Origin: Candidatus Kinetoplastibacterium crithidii
GTDB taxonomy: Bacteria > Pseudomonadota > Gammaproteobacteria > Burkholderiales > Burkholderiaceae_B
Assembly (NCBI GenBank): GCA_027557655.1
Contig: CP064915.1
Location: forward strand, 62,001-126,000
Length of the DNA stretch: 64,000 nucleotides
Direction of reading: 5' to 3'
The position numbers and the translations under genes were made by a program. Below the pieces are notes generated by a model. The model did no database searches. It saw only the letters and a program-made list of their open reading frames with translations, and was not told the origin of the DNA. Of the stretch, positions 43,782 through 51,588 are shown in pieces (position 1 is the first letter of the stretch; every line of letters starts with the position of its first letter).

Positions 43782-44366
43782 ATGAATACAACTTTGCGTT
43801 TAATTGTAGGTTTAGGTAATCCTGGTCCTGAGTACCTAAATACTCGTCATAATGCTGGCTTTTGGTTACTAGATATTTTTGCGGAAGCGCTAAAAGTTAA
43901 TTTTGTTTATGATAAATATTTTGATGGCTTGATTTCTAAGACTTATCATAATAGTAATAGCATTATATTTTTTAAACCTTCTACATATATTAATAATTCT
44001 GGGGTTGCTCTTCATAAATTAGTTAATTTTTATAAAATCAATCCAGAAAGTATATTAGTTATCCATGATGAGCTAGACCTTCAGCCTGGTGATATTCGAG
44101 TGAAATATAATGGGGGAAGTGCTGGTCATAATGGTCTAAGATCAATACAGAAGGTTATGGGTAGTGAATTTTGGCGTATTCGTATTGGTATAGGTCATCC
44201 TAGATCTTCAAATAGTAAACAGTTAGTCTCAGATTTTGTGCTTGATAAGCCGAATTCTTTTGAGAAAAATCAAATAGATATAGCTATGGATTGTTGTCTA
44301 AATTGTATGTTTGATATATTGGATGGTAATTTTGAATTAGTAAGGAATAAATTAAAAAACAGTTGA
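43782..44366 (+). CDS. pth: Peptidyl-tRNA hydrolase
   Basis: Releases tRNA from prematurely ended peptidyl-tRNAs. ATG 43782 (MNTTLRLIVGLGNPGPEY) gives 194 aa, the E. coli length; an upstream TTG is not needed. Catalytic His in TRHNAGFWLL (about 20), Asn in TYINNSG and Asp in IHDELDLQPGDIR (about 93) are present, with GGSAGHNGLRSI. It ends 3 bases before the CPBP protease gene. Confidence 0.96.
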   Translation: MNTTLRLIVGLGNPGPEYLNTRHNAGFWLLDIFAEALKVNFVYDKYFDGLISKTYHNSNSIIFFKPSTYINNSGVALHKLVNFYKINPESILVIHDELDLQPGDIRVKYNGGSAGHNGLRSIQKVMGSEFWRIRIGIGHPRSSNSKQLVSDFVLDKPNSFEKNQIDIAMDCCLNCMFDILDGNFELVRNKLKNS

Positions 44367-44369
44367 TAA

Positions 44370-45113
44370 ATGTTTAATAGGAATAGTGTATTTTTAAAGG
44401 AAGTCCTATTATTCTTTGCTTTTTTAAAAAAACCAAAGAATTATTTAAATACTCATAAAGATTATAATTGTGATATAAATATATATAATTTTTTTTGTAT
44501 CAAGTTTAAAATCTTATCGTTTTGGACTACTTTATTACTGATCGTTAATATTTTTTTATTAGGTCCAATATCTTATAATGTTGCAAAAATTATAGGAGCT
44601 CATCACAAAACAGAAGTTATAAATATTCCAATATATATCGGAATATTGTGGGCTCCGTTAATAGAAGAAATGTTATTTAGATATATTCTTTTATGCAATC
44701 CTGTTCAGTTTCTTGTAACATTGCCTTTTTTTCTTTTTTTATTATTAACTGGTCCTAGTTATTATAATTTGTTGTTGCTATCTTTATTGATTTTGATTTG
44801 TGTATATTTTCGTGTGAGGAATTCATTTTCAATTATATTCAATTGGGATTGCTATGTTTTATATTATCAAATAATTTTTTATCTATCTAGTATTTTGTTT
44901 GCATTCATACATGTTTTCAATTTTTCATTTGATAATAATAAATTTAATTTGTTTTTTATTCCATTTTTATTGCTGCCACAGTTATTATCTGGTTTAGTTC
45001 TAGGTTGGATAAGGGTCAGTAGTGGAATATTTTCATCGATAATTGTGCACGGATTATTTAATACTGGAGCAATTTTATTAATATGGATTTTGTCTAATAG
45101 AACTTGTGTTTGA
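44370..45113 (+). CDS. CPBP-family intramembrane metalloprotease
   Basis: A 247-aa polytopic membrane protein with about six hydrophobic segments. The three CPBP (Rce1-like) motifs are intact: EEMLFR (E99-E100-x3-R104), FAFIHVF (F-x3-H, about residue 175) and HGLFNTG (H-x3-N, about 229). Bacterial members are linked to peptide maturation or self-immunity, but most have no known substrate. It lies tightly between pth (3 bases) and ychF (22 bases), so it is probably transcribed with them. The very A+T-rich, hydrophobic sequence is diverged, yet the catalytic residues are all kept. Confidence 0.85.
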   Translation: MFNRNSVFLKEVLLFFAFLKKPKNYLNTHKDYNCDINIYNFFCIKFKILSFWTTLLLIVNIFLLGPISYNVAKIIGAHHKTEVINIPIYIGILWAPLIEEMLFRYILLCNPVQFLVTLPFFLFLLLTGPSYYNLLLLSLLILICVYFRVRNSFSIIFNWDCYVLYYQIIFYLSSILFAFIHVFNFSFDNNKFNLFFIPFLLLPQLLSGLVLGWIRVSSGIFSSIIVHGLFNTGAILLIWILSNRTCV

Positions 45114-45135
45114 ATTATATTAATTGGAATTAATT

Positions 45136-46227
45136 ATGGCGTTACGTTGTGGTATAGTTGGTTTGCCAAATGTTGGGAAGTCAACATTGTTTAATGCTTT
45201 GACTAAAGCTGGGATAGCTGCTGAAAACTATCCTTTTTGTACTATAGAACCTAACATTGGAATAGTAGAAGTTCCTGATTGTCGTTTGCATAACTTAGCA
45301 GAAATAGCGAAACCTGAAAAGATTATACCTGCAACTGCAGAATTTGTTGATATAGCTGGATTAGTAGCTGGTGCTAGTAGTGGTGAAGGATTAGGTAATA
45401 AGTTCTTATCTCATATACGTGAGACTGATGCCATAATCAATGTTATTCGTTGTTTTGAAAATACTGATATAATCCACTATGCAGGAAAGGTAGATCCTAT
45501 TCATGATATAGAGGTTATAGAGACAGAGCTAATTTTAGCTGATTTAAGTACTGTTGATAAAGCATTGAGCAAATATAATAAGCTTGCTGTCAATGATAAA
45601 AGTAATACTAATATAATAAATGTGCTTAAGTTATGTTTGAGTCATCTTAATAATGGAAAATCTCTAAGAACTTTACAATTATCTGAAGAAGAAATAATAA
45701 TAATAAAGAAATTTTCTTTTTTAACATATAAACCTATTATGTATGTGGCTAATGTTGATGAAAAAGGTTTTCTTGAAAAAAATAGCTTGTTGACTTCAGT
45801 TAGTAATTATGCAGCTGATAATAATATTCCATTAGTATCTATTTGTGCTTCTTTAGAAGAAGAAATAGGAGACTTATCATTAGAAGATAAAAAAATCTTC
45901 TTGCATGATTTTGGCGTAGAAGAAGCTGGATTAGATAGGCTAATACGTTCAGCTTTCTTGTTATTAGGATTGCAAACATATTTTACAGTAGGGGTTAAAG
46001 AGGTCCATGCTTGGACTATTCCAATAGGAGCTACAGCAGCTCAGGCTGCTGGTGTAATACATACTGATTTTGAAAAAGGCTTTATTAGAGCTCAAACAAT
46101 TTCTTACGAAGATTTTATATATTTCAGAGGAGAGTTGAAGGCAAAGGAGGCAGGTAAAATGAGGTCAGAAGGCAAGGATTATATTGTTCAAGATGGAGAT
46201 ATAATTAATTTCTTATTTAATGTTTAA
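45136..46227 (+). CDS. ychF: Ribosome-binding ATPase YchF
   Basis: Obg-family P-loop NTPase that prefers ATP and binds 70S ribosomes. ATG 45136 (MALRCGIVGLPNVGKSTLF) gives 363 aa, the E. coli length; the upstream TTG adds four residues without support. G3 is DIAGLVAGASSGEGLGN (about 67-83), the N-V-D-E variant of the G4 motif is present (NVDEKGF), and the C-terminal TGS domain (TVGVKEVHAWTI onward) is complete. Its end overlaps convergent coaD by four bases. Confidence 0.96.
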   Translation: MALRCGIVGLPNVGKSTLFNALTKAGIAAENYPFCTIEPNIGIVEVPDCRLHNLAEIAKPEKIIPATAEFVDIAGLVAGASSGEGLGNKFLSHIRETDAIINVIRCFENTDIIHYAGKVDPIHDIEVIETELILADLSTVDKALSKYNKLAVNDKSNTNIINVLKLCLSHLNNGKSLRTLQLSEEEIIIIKKFSFLTYKPIMYVANVDEKGFLEKNSLLTSVSNYAADNNIPLVSICASLEEEIGDLSLEDKKIFLHDFGVEEAGLDRLIRSAFLLLGLQTYFTVGVKEVHAWTIPIGATAAQAAGVIHTDFEKGFIRAQTISYEDFIYFRGELKAKEAGKMRSEGKDYIVQDGDIINFLFNV

Positions 46228-46703
46228 TATACTAATTTTTTTTGAAAATATTCTTCAACAGCTGGAACTACGAATTTGCTGATATCTCCACCAAGGTATG
46301 CTATTTCCTTAACAACAGTGCTAGAGATAAATTTAAATTGATCTGAAGATGCTAAAAAGACTGTTTCTGCACTGTTTATTAATTGTTTATTAATACTTGC
46401 CATTTTGCATTCATATTCAAAATCTGAAAATGTTCTGAGACCCCTGATTATTATTCTAGCTTCGTGTTTCTCTACAAAATTTTTAAGTAGTCCATCAAAA
46501 CTATATATGCTTACATTTTTGTATTTAGCTAATATTTTTTTAGCCATATCGACACGTTCATTAATAGTGAAAAGAGGTTTTTTCTTATTATTATGTGCTA
46601 TTGCTATAAAAACTTGATCAAATAGATATGAAGCCCTTTTAATTAGATCTTCATGTCCATTGGTTATTGGGTCAAAAGTTCCAGGATATACAGCAATTAT
46701 CAT
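46224..46703 (-). CDS. coaD: Phosphopantetheine adenylyltransferase
   Basis: Adenylates 4'-phosphopantetheine to dephospho-CoA, the step before CoaE. ATG 46703 gives 159 aa, equal to E. coli CoaD, with AVYPGTFDPITNGHEDLIKR (nucleotidyl-transferase H-x-G-H equivalent TNGH, about 15-18) and ISSTVVKEIAYLGGDIS near the C-terminus. The open frame extends upstream to 46841, but that part reads a Val-Trp repeat out of frame from the groEL 3' end and must be non-coding. A 16-bp hairpin lies only 28 bases upstream of the start. Confidence 0.95.
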   Translation of the reverse strand: MIIAVYPGTFDPITNGHEDLIKRASYLFDQVFIAIAHNNKKKPLFTINERVDMAKKILAKYKNVSIYSFDGLLKNFVEKHEARIIIRGLRTFSDFEYECKMASINKQLINSAETVFLASSDQFKFISSTVVKEIAYLGGDISKFVVPAVEEYFQKKLVY

Positions 46704-46730
46704 ATGCGTCTTTATACAATACATAGTAGC

Positions 46731-46773
46731 AGAAAAGCATAACTTGTTATAATATAGCAAGTTATGCTTTTCT
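46731..46773 (-). terminator. 16-bp perfect hairpin after groEL
   Basis: AGAAAAGCATAACTTG (46731-46746) and CAAGTTATGCTTTTCT (46758-46773) form a perfect 16-bp stem with an 11-base loop. In the groEL transcript it lies 25 bases after the stop codon, and the 3' arm itself ends GCTTTTCT, giving a partial U-tract. It is symmetric, so it could also stop transcripts coming from ychF on the plus strand. Confidence 0.75.
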
Positions 46774-46797
46774 TTAAAGCAAATTAAGTAAGGGTTT

Positions 46798-48456
46798 TTA
46801 GAAATCCATACCACCCATACCACCCATACCACCCATACCACCCATACCTCCAGGCATAGATGGTGCTGATGGTTTATCTTCTGGTAATTCTGCTATTGCA
46901 GCTTCTGCTGTTAATAACAGACTAGCTACAGAAGCAGCATTTTGCAAAGCAGTTCTAGTAACTTTAGTAGGGTCAAGAACTCCTTGTGCAACTAGATCAG
47001 TATACTCACCAGTAGCAGCATTGTATCCATAACTACCTTTGCCATTTAGAACATTATTTACTACTATACTGGCTTCTTCTCCCGCATTGGAGACAATAGT
47101 ACGTAGAGGTTCTTCTACTGCTCTGAGGATTAACTGTATACCAGCATTTTGGTCTGGAGTATCTCCTTTAAGGTTAGAGATAGCTTGTTTAGCACGAAGT
47201 AATGCAACTCCGCCGCCGGCAACAACGCCTTCTTCAACTGCAGCACGAGTAGCATGCAAAGCATCTTCTACACGAGCTTTTTTCTCTTTCATTTCAACTT
47301 CTGTTGCAGCTCCAACACGTATGACTGCTACTCCACCGGCCAATTTTGCTACACGTTCTTGAAGTTTTTCCCTATCATAATCTGATGTTGATTCTTCTAT
47401 TTGAACTCTAATTTGTTTGACTCGAGCTTCTATAGATTTAGTGTCGCCTGCTCCATCTATAATAGTAGTATTTTCTTTTCCTATCTCAACTCGTTTGGCT
47501 TGACCAAGATCGTTAAGTGTAGCTTTTTCTAGAGTCATTCCAGTCTCTTCAGATATGACTACACCACCTGTAAGAATTGCAATGTCTTCTAGCATAGCTT
47601 TTCGGCGATCACCAAAACCAGGAGCCTTAACAGCAGTTGTTTTTAGTATTCCTCTAATATTATTTACTACTAAAGTAGCTAGAGCTTCTCCTTCTACATC
47701 TTCTGCTAGAATTAGTAATGGTTTGCTAGATTTTGCAACTTGTTCTAACAATGGTAATAAATCTCGAATATTACTAATTTTCTTATCATATATGAGAATA
47801 TATGGGTCATCTAAAGCTGATACCTGTTTGTCTGGATTATTAATAAAATAAGGTGATAAATAACCCCTATCAAATTGCATACCTTCTACAACATCCAACT
47901 CATTTTCTAATGATTTTCCATCTTCTACTGTTATTACACCTTCTTTACCAACTTTGTCCATAGCTTTTGCTATTATATCTCCTATAGAGCTATCGCTATT
48001 GGCAGAGATGGAGCCTACTTGTGCAATTTCTTTGTTTGTAGTAATAGGTTTCGATTGTTTTTTCAGTTCTTCTACTGCTGCAGCTACTGCTTTATCTATT
48101 CCTCTTTTCAAGTCAATAGGATTAAATCCAGAAGCAACATATTTTATACCTTCCTGCACTATGGATTGAGCAAGAACTGTTGCAGTAGTTGTTCCATCTC
48201 CAGCGCTATCAGAGGTTTTTGAAGCAACATCTTTTACAAGTTGAGCGCCTATATTTTCTATCTTGTCTTTTAGTTCTATTTCTTTAGCAACCGACACACC
48301 ATCTTTGGTGACAGTAGGTGCTCCAAATGAACGTTCAATTACAACATTTCTTCCTTTAGGACCTAAAGTTGTTTTTACAGCATTAGCAAGAGTATTGACA
48401 CCGCGTACAATTCGTACTCGAGCATCATCACCAAATAAAACTTGTTTGGCTGTCAT
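46798..48456 (-). CDS. groL: Chaperonin GroEL (60 kDa subunit)
   Basis: ATP-driven folding cage with GroES. The 552-aa protein starts AKQVLFGDDARVRIVRGVN, has the nucleotide-binding DGTTTATVLAQ (about 87-97), GFGDRRKAMLEDIA, and AATGEYTDLVAQG, and ends with the glycine-methionine tail (GGM repeats, MDF). A strong ribosome site (AAGGAAGG) precedes ATG 48456. Co-transcribed with groES, 53 bases upstream, from the heat-shock-type promoter at 48879. Overproduction of GroEL is usual in obligate symbionts; the sequence itself cannot show that. Confidence 0.98.
   Translation of the reverse strand: MTAKQVLFGDDARVRIVRGVNTLANAVKTTLGPKGRNVVIERSFGAPTVTKDGVSVAKEIELKDKIENIGAQLVKDVASKTSDSAGDGTTTATVLAQSIVQEGIKYVASGFNPIDLKRGIDKAVAAAVEELKKQSKPITTNKEIAQVGSISANSDSSIGDIIAKAMDKVGKEGVITVEDGKSLENELDVVEGMQFDRGYLSPYFINNPDKQVSALDDPYILIYDKKISNIRDLLPLLEQVAKSSKPLLILAEDVEGEALATLVVNNIRGILKTTAVKAPGFGDRRKAMLEDIAILTGGVVISEETGMTLEKATLNDLGQAKRVEIGKENTTIIDGAGDTKSIEARVKQIRVQIEESTSDYDREKLQERVAKLAGGVAVIRVGAATEVEMKEKKARVEDALHATRAAVEEGVVAGGGVALLRAKQAISNLKGDTPDQNAGIQLILRAVEEPLRTIVSNAGEEASIVVNNVLNGKGSYGYNAATGEYTDLVAQGVLDPTKVTRTALQNAASVASLLLTAEAAIAELPEDKPSAPSMPGGMGGMGGMGGMGGMDF
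46806..46850. repeat. 9-base tandem repeat encoding the GroEL GGM tail
   Basis: Four perfect copies of CCATACCAC (plus strand) and a fifth copy with one change (CCATACCTC) encode Gly-Gly-Met units read on the minus strand. Tandem units this similar at the DNA level are prone to copy-number change by slippage. Confidence 0.9.
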
Positions 48457-48509
48457 TTTAACCTTCCTTGAATATAAGTTTATCTAATTAAAGTTAACTA
48501 CTAAATTAA

Positions 48510-48797
48510 TTAATTAATTACTGCTAATACTTCATCTTCACGTATTACTAGTAGTTCTTCTCCATCTACTTTAACTGCTTGGCCGGCATATTTACCGAAC
48601 AAGATTTTATCTCCAACTTTTAAATCTATTGGTAATATTTTACCATCTTCAGTTTTTTTTCCTGGACCGACAGAAAGTACTTCACCTTGATCAGGTTTTT
48701 CTGCTGCGCTTTCTGGAATAACAATGCCAGAAGCGGTTTTTCTTTCATTGTCCAAGCGTTTGACGATTACACGATCGTGCAGAGGACGCAAAGCCAT
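48510..48797 (-). CDS. groS: Co-chaperonin GroES
   Basis: The 95-aa lid of the GroEL cage. It begins ALRPLHDRVIVKRLD, has the mobile-loop ERKTASGIVIPESA (about 18-31) and the GKKTEDGKILPIDLKVGDKI region, and ends EVLAVIN. An AGGAG ribosome site lies nine bases before ATG 48797. First gene of groES-groEL. Confidence 0.98.
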   Translation of the reverse strand: MALRPLHDRVIVKRLDNERKTASGIVIPESAAEKPDQGEVLSVGPGKKTEDGKILPIDLKVGDKILFGKYAGQAVKVDGEELLVIREDEVLAVIN

Positions 48798-48878
48798 AAG
48801 AAACTCCTGTTTTAAATTAGTATAAAAACTATAAAAACTGGTTTATAAAAACAAATTATACCAGCCATCGTGAAAGAT

Positions 48879-48910
48879 ATATATGGTCTAAATTTTTCTG
48901 TTCAAGAGGG
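48879..48910 (-). promoter_or_regulatory. Sigma-32-type heat-shock promoter of groESL
   Basis: Read on the minus strand, CCCTCTTGAA (48910-48901) matches the sigma-32 -35 region (CTTGAA core). After 12 bases GACCATATAT (48888-48879) matches the -10 region (consensus CCCCATnT). The predicted start is about 75 bases before groES. No CIRCE inverted repeat is present. Spacing and both boxes together make this the best-supported promoter in the window. Confidence 0.72.
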
Positions 48911-48984
48911 TCTAGAAAAATAATTAATAATAGAAAATATATAATTCACAACAAGATTTTATAAATACATATATCTAAATGTTA

Positions 48985-48993
48985 TGCTATAAT
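48985..48993 (+). promoter_or_regulatory. Extended -10 promoter of tRNA-Lys(CTT)
   Basis: TGCTATAAT is a perfect extended -10 element (TG-n-TATAAT). Its end lies eight bases before the first base of the tRNA, so the transcript would start within a base or two of the mature 5' end. No good -35 is seen, which an extended -10 can tolerate. Confidence 0.6.
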
Positions 48994-49001
48994 GATTTAA
49001 T

Positions 49002-49077
49002 GGGTTGTTAGCTCAGTTGGTAGAGCAGCGGACTCTTAATCCGTAGGTCGAGTGTTCGAGTCACTCACAGCCCACCA
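49002..49077 (+). tRNA. tRNA-Lys (CTT)
   Basis: A 76-base cloverleaf with encoded CCA, anticodon CTT in loop CTCTTAA, and paired acceptor stem GGGTTGT/ACAGCCC (one G-U at 4:69). It reads AAG. A second lysine tRNA with TTT anticodon is at 58586, so both isoacceptors are retained although TTT alone could read both codons. Confidence 0.97.
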
Positions 49078-49228
49078 TTCATTGTAAATTATTATAATAG
49101 ATTGGATCTTATTGAAGTTTATATAGATATGTTACATATATTAATTTTTTAAAACTTTTGGTTAATATAGCATATATTGATTGTGCATAACTGTATGTAT
49201 ACATCAATTTTTGTGAACACCAGATTTT

Positions 49229-51556
49229 ATGGTTGTAGGGTTTGCAATATTGTTGGCGATAGAGGCTGTGTGCAAGTATTTAGTTTTTTTAATATACACA
49301 TTATTTTCTTTTTATAGTAGCGATGTTCTATCTTTATCGTCTGATGAGGCGATAGCAATTAATTTCTATAGAACCAATATAAGCAAGCATAAGCAATTAG
49401 GGCTGAATCTTCCAACAGAATTTCAGAAACTGTCTATTTTAATAGAAGCTGATGATATAGTTATAGATGGTACTTATTTAACTTTAAAGTCCAATGCCAG
49501 AATTACTAGTAATAAAAATATTTTTACGGGAGATCTGGTTACTATTAATAGGCTAGAACGTAATTTGTATATATATGGATTTTCAACTATTTTGAATAGA
49601 GAGAATTTTTTTATTGGTCGTGATCTTTTTTTTGATTTTAAAAGATCCATAGGTGAATTAAAAGATGCAAAATTATGGATAGAATCAAATAAAAGTTATC
49701 TTGAATCTGCTCAGGTTGATTTGCTTGCCTCTTCAAAAATTAAACTAAGTAATCCTATATATACTAGTTGTTCTTGTAATAAAAGAACTTGGTATACCAA
49801 GTCTGATTCTATTTATCTAGATTTTCGAAAAAATGAGGCGATATCTAGAAATAGTTTTTTATATTTTTATAATATTCCAATTCTATTTTTTCCTTATCTA
49901 AATCTTCCTTTAGAGAAGGAATCAAAATCTGGTTTTTTATTCCCTACATATGGCATTACATCTGTTGATGGATTAGATATTAGTTTGCCGTATTATTTTA
50001 GTTTTAGTAATAGATGTGATATGACAATAGGGCCAAGAATTATGTCAAGAAGAGGACTAATGCTTGAGAGTGAATTAAGATATTTACATAAGGATACATC
50101 AGGTTATTTTACTGCTAATTATATGCATTATGATAATTTGATTCATAAACATAGATGGTTTTATAGTTGGAAAAGTGATGCTTTTATTTCAGAAGTTGCT
50201 AATCTTAGTATTAATTTCTCAAGAGTGTCAGATGCAGATTATTTTAATGATTTTGATTATATATGGTCGAATAGATTTTTTCCAAAAAATTTATTACAAA
50301 CTTGTCAGTTGAGTTTAGATGCTAATAATTTTAAAGGGAAAATCAGGATTTTAAAAAATCAAATTTTACAAAATCGAGAATTATCTAATACAGATTTATT
50401 TGATAAATTGCCAGAAATTGCTTGTTGTGGAAATTTGTGTAGTTATAAACAAAGTAATATTAGAATTTATTCTAATATTACAAATATTAGAAGAGTTAAT
50501 TCTACTAGAGGGAATTTTGTTACAAGGTTACAAATATATCCTTATGTTTATTGTAATCTACATAAGAACGAATACTATATTAAACCTAAAATTGGAATAC
50601 ATCTTTCTAGATATTGGGTTAATAAGGATGTAGATGTAAGGCATAGAATAATATCTAGAAGTCTTCCTATTATTTCTTTAGATGGAGGTGCTAGTTATTA
50701 TAGGAATATTTTTTTATTTGGACAGAATAATAAACAAATAATAGAACCTAGATTTTTCTATTTGTATGTGCCATATAAAAACCAATCTAAGATCCCATGT
50801 TATGATACTTTCTTGTCAAATTTTGATTTTTCTAGTTTATTCAAAGAAAACATATATTCTGGAGGCTGGGATCGTATATCCAATGCTAATAATATAACAG
50901 TTTCTATTACAACAAAGTTCTTAGAATCTCAAAATGATCTAGAGAGAATTTCTCTTTCAGGAGCAAGAATATTTTTTTTTAAACCAAGAAGTATTTCTAT
51001 TCCTGGTGAACATATTAATAGTGATTATGAGAAAAAATTTTTATCCTCTATGAGAATCTTATTAGCAGAGAATCTTAGATTGGAAGGACAAGTCCAATAT
51101 AATTATATTAATAATAGATTATGTGAATTGTCGCTTATAACAAATTACTTTCCTAATGCTCTTAAAAATATATATCTATCTTATAATTATAACCTAAATA
51201 GAATAGATTATATACCATATATTAATCATAAAAATAATATTAGTTTAGCTCTTCAATGGCCCATAAATGGATCTTTTTATAGTATTTGCAGGTTTGATTA
51301 TTTACTATTTATTGAGAAAAATAATAAGACTAATTCTCATAAAGTTTCTTCTGAGATGGTACAATCAATACTAGGTATTGAATATAAGAAAGGTAATTGC
51401 TGGGTAGGTAGAGTAGTTGCTCATTCTAAAAAACATCCTACTAGGTATAATACAGCTTTATTTTTGCAAATAGAATTTACAGGTCTAGGTTCTTTAGGCG
51501 TGAACCCTATTAAGTTATTGAGGGAAAACATACCTGGTTATCATACTACGAGTTAA
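49229..51556 (+). CDS. lptD: LPS-assembly protein LptD
   Basis: Outer-membrane barrel that, with lipoprotein LptE, inserts lipopolysaccharide into the outer leaflet. The 775-aa product has an N-terminal hydrophobic segment (about 2-33), an LptA-like beta-jellyroll (about 70-170; EADDIVIDGTYLTLKSNARI), a cysteine pair in TSCSCNKRTWYT, and the barrel domain opening with LNLPLEKESKSGFLFPTYG (about 228-246). It is followed by surA, its folding chaperone, 32 bases downstream. Confidence 0.92.
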   Translation: MVVGFAILLAIEAVCKYLVFLIYTLFSFYSSDVLSLSSDEAIAINFYRTNISKHKQLGLNLPTEFQKLSILIEADDIVIDGTYLTLKSNARITSNKNIFTGDLVTINRLERNLYIYGFSTILNRENFFIGRDLFFDFKRSIGELKDAKLWIESNKSYLESAQVDLLASSKIKLSNPIYTSCSCNKRTWYTKSDSIYLDFRKNEAISRNSFLYFYNIPILFFPYLNLPLEKESKSGFLFPTYGITSVDGLDISLPYYFSFSNRCDMTIGPRIMSRRGLMLESELRYLHKDTSGYFTANYMHYDNLIHKHRWFYSWKSDAFISEVANLSINFSRVSDADYFNDFDYIWSNRFFPKNLLQTCQLSLDANNFKGKIRILKNQILQNRELSNTDLFDKLPEIACCGNLCSYKQSNIRIYSNITNIRRVNSTRGNFVTRLQIYPYVYCNLHKNEYYIKPKIGIHLSRYWVNKDVDVRHRIISRSLPIISLDGGASYYRNIFLFGQNNKQIIEPRFFYLYVPYKNQSKIPCYDTFLSNFDFSSLFKENIYSGGWDRISNANNITVSITTKFLESQNDLERISLSGARIFFFKPRSISIPGEHINSDYEKKFLSSMRILLAENLRLEGQVQYNYINNRLCELSLITNYFPNALKNIYLSYNYNLNRIDYIPYINHKNNISLALQWPINGSFYSICRFDYLLFIEKNNKTNSHKVSSEMVQSILGIEYKKGNCWVGRVVAHSKKHPTRYNTALFLQIEFTGLGSLGVNPIKLLRENIPGYHTTS

Positions 51557-51588
51557 TAAGCTTGGCGATATTTTTGAGATAAATAAAT

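Noticed and set aside
46704..46841. N-terminal extension of the CoaD frame with a Val-Trp-Val repeat
   Set aside because: It is the groEL Gly-Gly-Met repeat and the following hairpin read in another frame. CoaD from ATG 46703 has exactly the family length.
47039..48487. Several plus-strand open frames opposite groEL
   Set aside because: They are antisense shadows of a fully convincing groEL, without recognisable domains or start signals.
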